Source: T3Sed10-241 sp036796255
Lineage (GTDB): Bacteria; Bacteroidota; Bacteroidia; Flavobacteriales_D; Cryomorphaceae
Length of the DNA stretch: 64,000 bases
Assembly (NCBI GenBank): GCA_036796255.1
Contig: DAIRDH010000006.1
Span: forward strand, 22,487 to 86,486
Reading direction: 5' to 3'
Under the pieces are notes generated by a model. That model was given only the letters and a program-made list of their open reading frames with translations. It made no database searches and had not been told where the DNA came from. A program made the translations under genes and the position numbers. Positions within the stretch are counted from its first letter, which is position 1, and every line of letters starts with the position of its first letter. Positions 34,935 through 44,199 of this stretch are shown here, piece after piece.

Positions 34935-36596
34935 GTGAAAAAGTATGGGCTTTGTGTTGTTTTTATCCTGATTTGCTGTTGTTTTAAAGCACAGGCACAA
35001 CCCGCTACCTTATCTGAGAACATCAGCTTTGTACCGCACAACGATTCCACATTCGTTCGCACGCGCGAAGCTTTAAGCGCAGCCAAAGAAAGCGGCGACA
35101 GTTTGGGCATGGCAAAGGCCCATTTGATGTTGGGGCAGTATTTTTTTGACAGTGGGGCCTTTGAACAATCGCTCAATCAATTTATCAATGCCGAAAAGAT
35201 CGTGGACCTCATGACGCCAAGTGCACTTGAGGCTGCTGTGAAAGCCCATTTGGGTTCAGCCCACCACTACACCGGCGACCGGGATGCCTCACTGGAACAC
35301 CTCAACGAAGCCCTTGACATATACAAGCAGCTCAAGGATGCTTCCGGTACCGCCGATGTATACGGACGCATAGGGCACTACCACGAAAAAAATGGAGACT
35401 ACACATCGGCACTGACTTTTCAGAAATTGGCGCTTGACTTACTGCTTCCGCAAAATGACTCGCTCGCTATAGCAAGGATTTACGAAAATTTCGGCAGCAT
35501 TTATGAAGACCTCATGGAGCTCGAAAAAGCGAGCAGCTATTTCAAGCGCGCACTCTCTTATCTGGACAATTCCCAGAATTACTACCGCCTTGCAAATGTG
35601 TACAACAACCTCGGCGATACTTACCGCAAATCCCAAGATTACGAGAAGGGATTTCACTACACGCGCAAAGCCTTGTACTACGCCGAAGCCAACAACAGTC
35701 CCTACCTGATCAAAAGCGCGATGCGCGATTTGTCAAAATCGCATGCCGAGCTTGGCAACCATGATTCGGCTTTCTACTACCTCAGCGTGGCGTACCTTGC
35801 CCTCGACAGCATATTTGGCATCGAAGTGGCCCGCCACACCGCACTCAACAAGGTAGTGTATGAAACGGAAAAGAAGGAAGCCATGCTGTCCCTCCAAAAT
35901 GCTGAAATCACATTTCTGGAAAAGGAGCGTCAGCACAGCCGTACGCTGCAATACACCTTTGGCGGAGCCTTTATCTTGTTGCTGATTATTTCCGTGTGGC
36001 TCACCCAGCTGCAACGCCACAAGATGCAAAGCAGAAGGCTTATTTATGAGCAGCGCGAAGACATTTACAACACCCGCAGCGCACTGAACGAAAAAGAGTT
36101 GCAACACGCTGCTCTGAAAGAAGCCAAGTTAAAGACCGAACTGGAAAACAAACGGCTGCGCGAAATCTTCCTCAACGACCAGCTTGAATTGCGCAGCAAC
36201 GAGCTCACCTCTCAAACCTTGAAAATCATTCGGAAAAACAAGGTGCTCAACGAGCTCAAGGCAAAAATTGAGGCCGGCCTGAACGCCGACAACAAGCAGG
36301 AAATCGAGAATATCATTGACCGGCACTTGCGGGTGGATAAAAACTGGGAGAGCTTTCAGGAGCTTTTCGAGAAGGTGCACGACGATTTCTACAAGAAGCT
36401 GATGAAAAAAGCACCCGATTTGAGCCCTGCTGAGATCCGTTTGTGCTGTCTGATCAAGCTCAATTTGCCTTCCAAAGACATCGCCTCGATGTTGGGAATC
36501 TCACCCGATAGCCTGCGCATTGCAAGGTACCGCTTGCGCAAAAAGCTGCAACTCGATACCAAAGAGAAACTCGGGGCATACGTGATGGGGTTGTAA
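34935..36596 (+). CDS. TPR-transmembrane-HTH (LuxR-like) regulator
   Basis: 553 residues, start GTG 34935 (no ATG in reach; signal MKKYGLCVVFILICCCFKAQAQ). Residues about 40-290 hold about six TPR units facing the periplasm (SALEAAVKAHLGSAHHY, ADVYGRIGHYHEKNG, RIYENFGSIYEDL, NVYNNLGDTYRKS). A transmembrane helix at about 333-353 (FGGAFILLLIISVWLTQL) is followed by a coiled coil and a C-terminal LuxR-like HTH (LSPAEIRLCCLIKLNLPSKDIASMLGISPDSLRIARYRLRKKL). This architecture is common in Bacteroidota regulators. It lies directly upstream, in the same direction, of the TonB receptor/phytase genes and probably controls them. Confidence 0.87.
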   Translation: MKKYGLCVVFILICCCFKAQAQPATLSENISFVPHNDSTFVRTREALSAAKESGDSLGMAKAHLMLGQYFFDSGAFEQSLNQFINAEKIVDLMTPSALEAAVKAHLGSAHHYTGDRDASLEHLNEALDIYKQLKDASGTADVYGRIGHYHEKNGDYTSALTFQKLALDLLLPQNDSLAIARIYENFGSIYEDLMELEKASSYFKRALSYLDNSQNYYRLANVYNNLGDTYRKSQDYEKGFHYTRKALYYAEANNSPYLIKSAMRDLSKSHAELGNHDSAFYYLSVAYLALDSIFGIEVARHTALNKVVYETEKKEAMLSLQNAEITFLEKERQHSRTLQYTFGGAFILLLIISVWLTQLQRHKMQSRRLIYEQREDIYNTRSALNEKELQHAALKEAKLKTELENKRLREIFLNDQLELRSNELTSQTLKIIRKNKVLNELKAKIEAGLNADNKQEIENIIDRHLRVDKNWESFQELFEKVHDDFYKKLMKKAPDLSPAEIRLCCLIKLNLPSKDIASMLGISPDSLRIARYRLRKKLQLDTKEKLGAYVMGL

Positions 36597-36780
36597 CAAG
36601 GCTTCTTTTGCGGTAAACGCAACTAACTTAATTATAACCATGAAAATCTGAAACTTAGCAATGACAAGTTGCCAATTTGTTGCCTATGCAAAGTATCCAT
36701 GTTGCCTTTTTATAGCCACTGTGTTTAGATTCAGGTAACCTTCAATCCGGTATTTCGCAGCAAATCTCAGAACAAATACC
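36597..36780 (+). promoter_or_regulatory. Region upstream of the TonB receptor with spaced TTGCC repeats
   Basis: TTGCC occurs at 36669, 36680 and 36702, that is spaced by 11 and 22 bases, so on the same face of the helix. No clear TAnnTTTG is seen. The repeats could be operator sites for the adjacent HTH regulator; this is inference. Confidence 0.35.
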
Positions 36781-39507
36781 ATGAAATTTAAAAGATGTTT
36801 ATTCTTGCTGCTGTCCCTGCTCACCATGGGCCAGCTTGTAGCACAACAGTCGCTCATCACCGGGGTGCTGCGCGATGCGGTCACCGGCTCGCGGCTGCCC
36901 GGCGCCACGGTGCGCATTGAAGGCACCACTGAAGGGGCTTCAACTGACCTCAATGGTCAATTCGCATTGCGAACCAGCCGTACGGGTGAGGTAAACCTCA
37001 CCATAACCTATATTGGTTTTGAAACAATCAACCTCACCGTGGAGCTTGTCCCCGGCGAGGAGAGCCATATCGAAACTGAAATGCGTCCTTCAGCGGGCGA
37101 GCTTTCAGAGGTGGTGATTACCGAAAATCTGCAAGGTACGGCGCGTGCCATGAACCAGCAGCGGGCATCAAGCGTGATTATGAATGTGGTGGCCGCCGAC
37201 CAGATAGGCCGCTTTCCCGACCCCAATGCTGCAGAAGCCCTGCAGCGCGTGCAAGGAGTAAATATCGAGCGCGATCAGGGTGAGGGCAGGTATGTACTCA
37301 TCCGCGGACTCGCACCGCAGTTTACCAATATCAACATCAATGGTGAGCAGATTCCTAGCCCTGAGGCCGATGTGCGCTTTGTGGCGCTCGACGCCATTCC
37401 CAGCGACCAACTCTCCTCCATGGAGATATTCAAAACCCTGAGGCCCGACCTGGATGGCGATGCCATTGGCGGTTCTGTAAACCTCATCACGCGCAAAGCC
37501 ACCAGCGCCGATCCCACCATTCGCGGAAGCTTGGTAGGTGGCTTTAACAACCTGATGGGTGAGCCAAATGGCCAGGGAAGCCTTCAATATGGACAGCGCT
37601 TTCTTGACAATAAACTCGGCGTGATGCTCAATTCAAGCTATTATGTGAACAATCTGGGCTCCCACAACTGGGAGCGCGATACGGGCGATGATTTCGAAAA
37701 CGCAGAAGAACATGCCCTTGAACTGCGTGATTATGAATTGACCAGAACAAGGTTGGGGCTCAGCACCACCATTGACTACAAATTTAACAACCGTAACGAG
37801 GTTTACTTCCGCGCAATGTACAACAGGTTCACAGACCGTGAATGGAGACGACGTTACGTATTCGTGCCGGAAGATGATGAAGTGGAACAACTCACCAAAG
37901 ACCGTTTCGAGAGGCAATCCATCAGCAGTTATAACCTTGGTGGTATTCACCAATTCAGCGGATTCTCGCTTGACTATGAAGTGGCCTACGCCCTTGCAGA
38001 GCAAGATACGCCCTACGACAATGAAGTGGCCTTCATTGCAGGTGATATGCCGAGCAACATCAGTTTTGCCGACAGGCACTTCCCTACCCTGAGCAGCAAT
38101 CCCTCCTACTTGAGAAATGAGCTCTTTGCTTTTGACGAATTTGAGGCAGCCAATACCCTTGCACAGGACCGCAATGTGACAGGAAAATTCAACGTCTCGG
38201 TACCTTACAATACCGGCAATTCATCGGGCGTAATTAAATTTGGATCCAAAGTACGCCTCAAGGAAAAAGACCTTCATATTACCCAAAGTGTATACCAGGA
38301 GATAGCCGGGGTGCCTGGAGCGGATGCATTTGCCGGAGGCCGCTTCAGCGACAATTTTCTCGGAGGTCGTTTTGAGCTCAATGAATTTCCAGATGTGGGG
38401 CGGTTCATCCAATATTTCAACGACAATCCTGAGCAATTTGAATTGCAAATTGAGGACAAGGTCGTTGACGAAGCTCTCGAAGCGTATCGCGCCACGGAAG
38501 ATGTGTACGCCGGATACGTGATGGCGACGCACAATTTTGAAAAACTCTCCATTATAGGTGGTGTGCGCTACGAGTATACTGCTGTAAACTACGAATCGAA
38601 GGAGGTCATCTTCGACGCCAATGAAGAGCTCGTGGATATTGTCGATGTGGTGGGCTCCACAAGCTACGGCTACCTTCTGCCTCAGGTAAACCTGCGCTAT
38701 GCCCTTCGGGAAAATACGATATTGCGAGGTGCAGCTACTTACAGCTATGCCCGGCCAAATTTCGAAGACATCATCCCGGCACAGGAAGCCAACATTCGCG
38801 ACCGGGAAGCTTCCATCGGAAATCCTGACCTGCTGCCGGTGAGCGCCCTAAACCTGGACGCATTTGCAGAGCACTACATGAAAAACCTGGGCTTAATCAG
38901 TGGAGGTCTCTACTACAAGAAATTGGATGACTTCATTTACACCCGCCGCTTTCGCGGAAGCTATCCTTTAAACAGCCCCAACCCGATTTCGGATGAAATC
39001 ACTTTTACCCAGGCACAGAATGGTGAAAGCGCCAACCTCTTGGGACTTGAGTTTGGTTTTCAGCGTCAGTTGGACTTCCTCCCCGGCTTTTTCAAAAAAG
39101 TAGGACTCTACCTCAACTATACTTACACCAACTCCGATGCGCAATTTCAGCGCACCGACGACTCTAGGTTGGAAGATATCCGACTGCCTGGTCAGGCATC
39201 GCACGTGGGTAATTTCTCGCTGGCCTACAATGACAAGAAGTTTTCGCTGCGCGGGGCCCTCAACCTCAACGGAAGCTACCTTGATGAGATTGGAGCAAGT
39301 GCCATCAACGATATTTATGTAAACAGCAGGTTGCAACTCGACGTGACTGCCGGCTACCGCATATCGGAAAACTGGCGCGTCTTTGCCGAGTTTATCAACC
39401 TCACCAACCAGCCTTTTGAGCTGTACAGCGGTGAGCCTGAAAACCTCATACAGCGCGAATTCTACAGCTGGTGGACCCGTGTGGGCGTGAAATTTGACCT
39501 GAATTAA
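36781..39507 (+). CDS. TonB-dependent outer-membrane receptor
   Basis: 908 residues. Signal peptide ending VAQQ, a carboxypeptidase-regulatory-like domain (residues about 23-105, ITGVLRDAVTGSRLPGATVRIEG), a plug domain (about 110-235, with YVLIRGLAPQFTNININGEQIPS and the motif LDGDAIGGSVNLITR), and a 22-strand barrel to the C-terminal Phe-Asp-Leu-Asn. The plug resembles the TIGR01782-type receptors found in proteobacteria and Bacteroidota. It has the phytase neighbour 1058 bases downstream and probably imports phytate, inositol phosphates or metal chelates; the ligand is inferred from context only. Confidence 0.94.
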   Translation: MKFKRCLFLLLSLLTMGQLVAQQSLITGVLRDAVTGSRLPGATVRIEGTTEGASTDLNGQFALRTSRTGEVNLTITYIGFETINLTVELVPGEESHIETEMRPSAGELSEVVITENLQGTARAMNQQRASSVIMNVVAADQIGRFPDPNAAEALQRVQGVNIERDQGEGRYVLIRGLAPQFTNININGEQIPSPEADVRFVALDAIPSDQLSSMEIFKTLRPDLDGDAIGGSVNLITRKATSADPTIRGSLVGGFNNLMGEPNGQGSLQYGQRFLDNKLGVMLNSSYYVNNLGSHNWERDTGDDFENAEEHALELRDYELTRTRLGLSTTIDYKFNNRNEVYFRAMYNRFTDREWRRRYVFVPEDDEVEQLTKDRFERQSISSYNLGGIHQFSGFSLDYEVAYALAEQDTPYDNEVAFIAGDMPSNISFADRHFPTLSSNPSYLRNELFAFDEFEAANTLAQDRNVTGKFNVSVPYNTGNSSGVIKFGSKVRLKEKDLHITQSVYQEIAGVPGADAFAGGRFSDNFLGGRFELNEFPDVGRFIQYFNDNPEQFELQIEDKVVDEALEAYRATEDVYAGYVMATHNFEKLSIIGGVRYEYTAVNYESKEVIFDANEELVDIVDVVGSTSYGYLLPQVNLRYALRENTILRGAATYSYARPNFEDIIPAQEANIRDREASIGNPDLLPVSALNLDAFAEHYMKNLGLISGGLYYKKLDDFIYTRRFRGSYPLNSPNPISDEITFTQAQNGESANLLGLEFGFQRQLDFLPGFFKKVGLYLNYTYTNSDAQFQRTDDSRLEDIRLPGQASHVGNFSLAYNDKKFSLRGALNLNGSYLDEIGASAINDIYVNSRLQLDVTAGYRISENWRVFAEFINLTNQPFELYSGEPENLIQREFYSWWTRVGVKFDLN

Positions 39508-39522
39508 ATTCCTATTTCAATC

Positions 39523-40563
39523 ATGAAAACATTAAAAACTTTACTTTTCAGCACACTGACCTTGAGCTTGCTGTGGGCCTGTGACCGTCAAAATGAAGAC
39601 CTGATAGACCCGCGCAATCCTGAGGATTTCCCCATCGTAATTGTGCTCGCTGACGATGGCGACGCCGACCTTGAAGACAATGACGAAGTGGGTATTGACC
39701 TCGAGCTCGTACCCATTTGGGATCCGGTAAGCAGAAGCGTGGATGGAATAATTATAGCTCCACCTGTTGATGTGCGCGTATCATTTGAACTGAGCGATCC
39801 CCAAGGCTTCACCGAATGGGATCAATACATCACCGGTGGCGATGCCATTTACGAGGTTGACGACTGCACCGACAGCGGGGACATCGATGTGGATTTGGAT
39901 TTCGAATTTGATGCTTCAACAGGGCGCGGATCTTTCACCTGGCCCAGCGGCATTGAGGAAATAGAGCTGGTGCTTGAGCTCAACGACGCCCTTTTTGACG
40001 ACGAGGTACTCAACCAGGATGACCGTGGCTTCTTATTCAGCATCACAGGAGTAACGGGACATGAAGAGGTGCGTGCCAACACCGATATGGAATTCGAATA
40101 CATTGTGCTCGACGACGAGGCCGTATTCGGCGATTGGGAATTGGACCACAACGACCCTGAACAATTCGCCGCCTTCCTCGACCTTTTCGGAACTTTGAAT
40201 GAAGACTTTGAAGGCCTTACGGCAGATATGGTCGACAAAATAGAAATCAGCTTTGGCTTCGAGGCCATGGAAGTGCTTGTAGAGCTTTTGGAAACAGAAG
40301 AAGATGAGTGTGAGCCGGGTGAATTTGAAGCTTTGGAAATCGAAGTGGAATGCGAATACGACTTCTCATTGTCATCACTCTTTGGCGTGCTGAGCGGCGA
40401 TTTAGAATTTGAAGGCGAAGCTGAAATTGACGATATCGTACTGGAATTCGCACTTGAAGGCACGTATGCAATCGAAAATGACGGCGATACCCTCTTATTA
40501 ACTCTTGAAGGAGAACTGGACGGCGAAGAAATCGAAGAACAAACCTTGACACTCACACGATAA
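39523..40563 (+). CDS. Highly acidic lipoprotein of the phytase locus
   Basis: 346 residues. Lipobox in LSLLWAC (Cys about 20). The mature protein is extraordinarily rich in Asp and Glu (for example DDGDADLEDNDEVGIDLELV, repeated later as ETEEDECEPGEFEALEIEVE), with few basic residues, and is beta-rich. No family recognised. It is 15 bases after the TonB receptor and 2 bases before the phytase, so it is certainly part of that operon. The acidic surface could bind Ca2+, which beta-propeller phytases need, or a cationic ligand complex; this is speculation. Confidence 0.85.
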   Translation: MKTLKTLLFSTLTLSLLWACDRQNEDLIDPRNPEDFPIVIVLADDGDADLEDNDEVGIDLELVPIWDPVSRSVDGIIIAPPVDVRVSFELSDPQGFTEWDQYITGGDAIYEVDDCTDSGDIDVDLDFEFDASTGRGSFTWPSGIEEIELVLELNDALFDDEVLNQDDRGFLFSITGVTGHEEVRANTDMEFEYIVLDDEAVFGDWELDHNDPEQFAAFLDLFGTLNEDFEGLTADMVDKIEISFGFEAMEVLVELLETEEDECEPGEFEALEIEVECEYDFSLSSLFGVLSGDLEFEGEAEIDDIVLEFALEGTYAIENDGDTLLLTLEGELDGEEIEEQTLTLTR

Positions 40564-40565
40564 TA

Positions 40566-41657
40566 ATGAATAAAATAGCAATACTTTTCCTCGGCGTTTT
40601 GGCCATAGCCTGTCAAAATGGAGCAAACAACAAGGGAGAAACCACAGCAAATGAGGCGAATAATCAGGATAGTACAAGTAGGGTAAAGCCGCTTGTAGTC
40701 ACTGAAAAGGTAAACCACGACACCGACGATCCCGCCATTTGGGTACACCCCGGCGATGTGCGTAAGAGCCTCATCATTGGAACAGACAAGGACATCAACG
40801 GGGCGCTGTTTGCCTTTGACCTTGACGGCAAAATTGCAGGCAAAACGATGGAGCTCAAGCGACCCAACAACGTGGACGTGGGCTACCGCATGGATATACT
40901 CGGCAATAGTGTAGACTATGCCATCACAGGCGAGCGCTTCACACACAACATCCGCATCTTCTCGCTGCCCGACATGAAGTCCATTGATGGTGGCGGAATC
41001 CCGGCATTTGAAGGTGAAACTGGCGAAGAATTTCGCGATATCATGGGCATCGCAGTCTACATGGCTCCTGATGGCACCCACTATGCCATTGTGGGCCGCA
41101 AGAATGGTCCGCAAGATGGTACCTACCTCTGGCAATACCGCCTTTACGGCAAAGAGGATGGAACTGTAGGAGGCGAATTGGTGCGCAAATTCGGACAGTA
41201 TTCAGGAGTGAAAGAAATTGAAGCCATTGCCGTGGATCACAAACTCGGATACATCTACTACAGTGATGAGCAGGTGGGCGTGCGCAAGTACCATGCTGAC
41301 CCGAAAATGGGCAATGAAGAAATCGCATTTTTTGCCAAAGAGGGTTACCTCGATGACAATGAAGGAATCTCCATTTATCAGCACGATGACAGCACCGGCT
41401 ACATCATCGTAAGCGATCAGGCGCGCAATGCCTTCCGCATCTACCCCCGCGAAGGTGCCGATGGCAATCCACACCACCATCCGGAACTTGGCGCCATTGA
41501 TGTGAGTACCAACAACAGCGACGGCAATGAAATCACCACTGAGACTTTCGGTGGTCGCTTTCCCGGAGGCTTATTCGTGGCCATGAGCGACGACAAGACT
41601 TTTCAATACTACAGCTGGAAAGACATGGCAGGCAATAAATTCAGGGTTAAAGAATAA
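40566..41657 (+). CDS. Beta-propeller phytase lipoprotein
   Basis: 363 residues. Lipoprotein signal (MNKIAILFLGVLAIAC). HDTDDPAIWVHPGD, SLIIGTDKDINGALFAFDLDGK and RPNNVDVGYRM are family-defining strands of the beta-propeller (3-)phytases, and EIEAIAVDHKLGYIYYSDEQVGVRKYHADP a further blade. The Ca2+-dependent enzyme removes phosphate from myo-inositol hexakisphosphate; it would act outside or at the cell surface. It ends the operon that starts with the TonB receptor. Followed by a terminator hairpin at 41689. Confidence 0.93.
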   Translation: MNKIAILFLGVLAIACQNGANNKGETTANEANNQDSTSRVKPLVVTEKVNHDTDDPAIWVHPGDVRKSLIIGTDKDINGALFAFDLDGKIAGKTMELKRPNNVDVGYRMDILGNSVDYAITGERFTHNIRIFSLPDMKSIDGGGIPAFEGETGEEFRDIMGIAVYMAPDGTHYAIVGRKNGPQDGTYLWQYRLYGKEDGTVGGELVRKFGQYSGVKEIEAIAVDHKLGYIYYSDEQVGVRKYHADPKMGNEEIAFFAKEGYLDDNEGISIYQHDDSTGYIIVSDQARNAFRIYPREGADGNPHHHPELGAIDVSTNNSDGNEITTETFGGRFPGGLFVAMSDDKTFQYYSWKDMAGNKFRVKE

Positions 41658-41688
41658 CCAAAAAAGTTTGAGTTTTGAGTTTAGGTTC

Positions 41689-41722
41689 AAGCGCAGTCCA
41701 ATTTGGGCTGCGCTTCTGTTTA
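41689..41722 (+). terminator. Terminator-like hairpin after the phytase gene
   Basis: AAGCGCAG, inner loop, CTGCGCTT (stem 41689-41715; an inner CC/GG pair extends it). The tail CTGTTTA is T-poor, so it may be a weak intrinsic terminator. Confidence 0.55.
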
Positions 41723-41880
41723 TCCCATTTCCATCGCGTATCAATAATTTGATTGAACGAATACTGGCAAAGCCAAAATCGTTAACAGCTTTTATATCAG
41801 CTTGATTTCATTTGCAAATTGAGACTTTTCACTTGCAATCAGGCATTGAGCATTTGCCTTTTTGGCGAAAGCAAATAAAA

Positions 41881-41888
41881 TATTTTTG
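41881..41888 (+). promoter_or_regulatory. -7 promoter element of the FN3 gene
   Basis: TATTTTTG matches TAnnTTTG and overlaps the upstream ATG (41890), so translation should start at the next in-frame ATG, 41950. Confidence 0.5.
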
Positions 41889-41949
41889 AATGCATTCGAA
41901 ACCAATCCATGTGCACTTGCGTAAATGGCCCCAGAAACATCAACGCTGC

Positions 41950-42567
41950 ATGGCGAAAATTAAAATAGGTTTACGTGGATTGACAACTGCCCAAAAGCTT
42001 GAAAAAGCGAGGAACATCGAGCAGAAAGTCACTTCACTAAACGCTCCCGATTTAAGCCAATTACCAACAGGCGAACTGATTAAAGCAGCAAACATGTTGG
42101 AGAAAGCCATAACGATGGCTGAATTTGGCGATCAAAGGGCCATTGCAGCGCGCAAACTTTGCGAAAAGCAGCTGGATGCGGCCATTCGCAACATGGGTCA
42201 CGCCATTGAGCGGTTGAGCAAGCACAGCCGAACCTTCATTGAGGCTTGTGGATTTGAAGTGCGCAGCACCAACAACCGCTCTGAGCCCTTGCAAGCGCCT
42301 GTAGGCCTTGACGTAAAGCGACTTGAAGTACCGGGATCTGTGCACATAAAATGGAAGCCCGTGACCAACAGCAAAAATTACTTGATACAAACGAGTACCA
42401 AGTCACCGAATAAAAAAACAAACTGGCAAACCAGTGGATTCTCGACCCGAAGCCGTTGCACCCTCGACGCTTTGAAGCCCGGAACCACCTACTGGTTTAG
42501 AATACTGGCCATTGGCGCAAAGGGGATCGGACCCCCGAGCGAAGCAATCAGCATCATGGCCGCTTAA
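41950..42567 (+). CDS. Fibronectin type III domain protein
   Basis: 205 residues from ATG 41950. The first 110 residues are helical and basic (KIKIGLRGLTTAQKLEKARNIEQKV, then two amphipathic helices), without a signal peptide. The C-terminal 90 residues are an FN3 domain (PVGLDVKRLEVPGSVHIKWKPVTNSKNYLIQTS ... LKPGTTYWFRILAIGAKGIGPPSEAI). A cytoplasmic protein with this layout has no assigned function that I know. Strong terminator follows. Confidence 0.8.
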   Translation: MAKIKIGLRGLTTAQKLEKARNIEQKVTSLNAPDLSQLPTGELIKAANMLEKAITMAEFGDQRAIAARKLCEKQLDAAIRNMGHAIERLSKHSRTFIEACGFEVRSTNNRSEPLQAPVGLDVKRLEVPGSVHIKWKPVTNSKNYLIQTSTKSPNKKTNWQTSGFSTRSRCTLDALKPGTTYWFRILAIGAKGIGPPSEAISIMAA

Positions 42568-42630
42568 AAGGAATTCCCCTTAAACTTCCTTGTTTCGTTT
42601 CCTTAAACTAGCATGTCTCAAAATGAGAAG

Positions 42631-42655
42631 CCCCGCCCCGGCGGGGTTCTTTTTT
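42631..42655 (+). terminator. Intrinsic terminator of the FN3 gene
   Basis: CCCCGC, loop CCCG, GCGGGG (42631-42646), then TTCTTTTTT. Confidence 0.87.
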
Positions 42656-42750
42656 GGGCTAAACTCTGTCGCGTTGTTGCACGCTCCAACCTGGCCGCGC
42701 GGCTTGTTCTGGTGTTGGCTTTTCGCCAAATGAGGATGCCGCTGGCCCCC

Positions 42751-43854
42751 TTATACTTCGTGCAGAATCTGCTTGTAAGTTTCCAGAACACTTTCAGCCA
42801 TATGCGCTTTCGAGAACAGCATGGAGCGCTCTGCTCCTTTCGCCCCCATTTCTTTGCGCAAAGCTTCGTCGTCGAGCAAACGGTTCAGGCCGGAGTGAAG
42901 GCCTTCAACATCGCCGGTGTCATAAAGCAGTCCGGTCTCTCCATCCACCACAAGCTCCGGGATGCCGCCAGCGCGGGTGGCCACCACTGGCAAGCGGCTG
43001 TACATGGCATCTATGATGCTGCTGCCAAGACCCTCGGTTTTGGAGGTCATCATGAACACATCAATCTCCTGCAACAAATGCGGTATGTCGTCCCTGAAGT
43101 CGGTAAAGGTAAAGTGTGCCTCGATGGCCAACTTGCGCACGAGCTCTTTCAGTTTTGGGCCCTGATCGCCGGCACCAACAGCGAGAAAATGCACGTCATT
43201 TCGAATCTTGAGCGTTCTGGCAGCGGTTTCGATATAGGTGGGGTAATCCTTATGGGGCGCAAGTGCCGAAATATTGGCCACCAGCATTTTGGCGGGATCA
43301 ATTCCCAGTTCACTGTGCAGGTAACCCGTTTTGCCAAAGCGGTCAAAACGCTTGAAGTCAACACCGTCATATACGGTGCTTACCTTGTCGGGATTTTGGA
43401 GCCGTGGCTTTACGATGTTGGCAATGGCATTCGACACGCAAAGTATCCGAACCACGGCAGTCGCATTGAATTTACGCAGCTTCAGCGCCGATGAGGAGAG
43501 TTCGAAGTCGACCCTGCGGTGCACCACAATGGGCTGCTTCATGCCCAGTCGCGATGCAAGGTAGGCAAGTGAATGGGCCTTGCCGGAGTGTACATGCACA
43601 ATATCGGCATTAAAGGAATTGCTCAGGCGCTTGATGCCAAGGGCAGTGCGTACATCGAAGCCATTGGCGAAAGCCATTTCCGTGCAGGGAATATTCTGAC
43701 TGGTGCACCATTTGGCGAAAGCCGAACCCCGCCTCGCAGCCACCGCAATATCCACCCCCTGACTTACCAGGTGGTCAATTAGGTAGGCTATTTGCTGCTC
43801 ACCGCCCCTCCATGAGCGCTCTGAACTGAGATGTAGGACCTTAAGCTTCGCCAT
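42751..43854 (-). CDS. Glycosyltransferase family 4
   Basis: 367 residues, cytoplasmic. The N-terminal half has the GT-B Rossmann start VLHLSSERSWRGGEQQIAYLIDHL, and the C-terminal half has VDFKRFDRFGK, VANISALAPHKDYPTYIETA, and EGLGSSIIDAMYSRLPVVATRAGGIPELV, the retaining GT4 nucleotide-sugar motif (E-x7-E replaced by EGLGSSIIDAMYSR, as in several capsule/LPS enzymes). It would transfer a sugar to a lipid-linked oligosaccharide or LPS core; no other sugar genes lie near. Confidence 0.9.
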   Translation of the reverse strand: MAKLKVLHLSSERSWRGGEQQIAYLIDHLVSQGVDIAVAARRGSAFAKWCTSQNIPCTEMAFANGFDVRTALGIKRLSNSFNADIVHVHSGKAHSLAYLASRLGMKQPIVVHRRVDFELSSSALKLRKFNATAVVRILCVSNAIANIVKPRLQNPDKVSTVYDGVDFKRFDRFGKTGYLHSELGIDPAKMLVANISALAPHKDYPTYIETAARTLKIRNDVHFLAVGAGDQGPKLKELVRKLAIEAHFTFTDFRDDIPHLLQEIDVFMMTSKTEGLGSSIIDAMYSRLPVVATRAGGIPELVVDGETGLLYDTGDVEGLHSGLNRLLDDEALRKEMGAKGAERSMLFSKAHMAESVLETYKQILHEV

Positions 43855-44031
43855 GCGGCAAATATCGGATTAAAATCAAACTGGAATTTTGAAAATCTCC
43901 AAAACACCTTTCCGGAAAAGAATTTTTTTCAGAAGTAATGCAATGATTTTCAAACCACTCACCTTGCGGTCTAAAAATCAAAACTCCACATACCGGCTAA
44001 AAGCATAAATTCGTTTCAAATTCCTACAACC

Positions 44032-44099
44032 ATGTCCACATTTGCCGAAAAAACCAGTGCTGCTAAACGGTCTACATTGAAATTTCTGAAACGCCTCGG
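44032..44099 (+). CDS. N-terminal fragment of an unknown gene, cut by assembly gap
   Basis: From ATG 44032 the frame reads MSTFAEKTSAAKRSTLKF and continues to the gap with no stop. The run is too short to identify. It could be the start of a real gene whose rest is lost in the gap, because the other side of the gap holds only the Lrp gene on the opposite strand. Confidence 0.35.
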
Positions 44100-44199
44100 N
44101 NNNNNNNNNNNNNNNNNNNNNNNNNNNNNNNNNNNNNNNNNNNNNNNNNNNNNNNNNNNNNNNNNNNNNNNNNNNNNNNNNNNNNNNNNNNNNNNNNNN
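44100..44199. other. Assembly gap of 100 N
   Basis: Exactly 100 N, a placeholder. It cuts the 3' half of the Lrp gene and the start of an unknown plus-strand gene. The two flanking sequences need not be neighbours at the given spacing. Confidence 0.99.

Noticed and set aside
39849..41135. Long minus-strand frame (428 codons) opposite the acidic lipoprotein and phytase genes
   Set aside because: It is a Ser-rich shadow of the Asp/Glu-rich coding strand, crosses two well-supported genes and has no signal or family motif.
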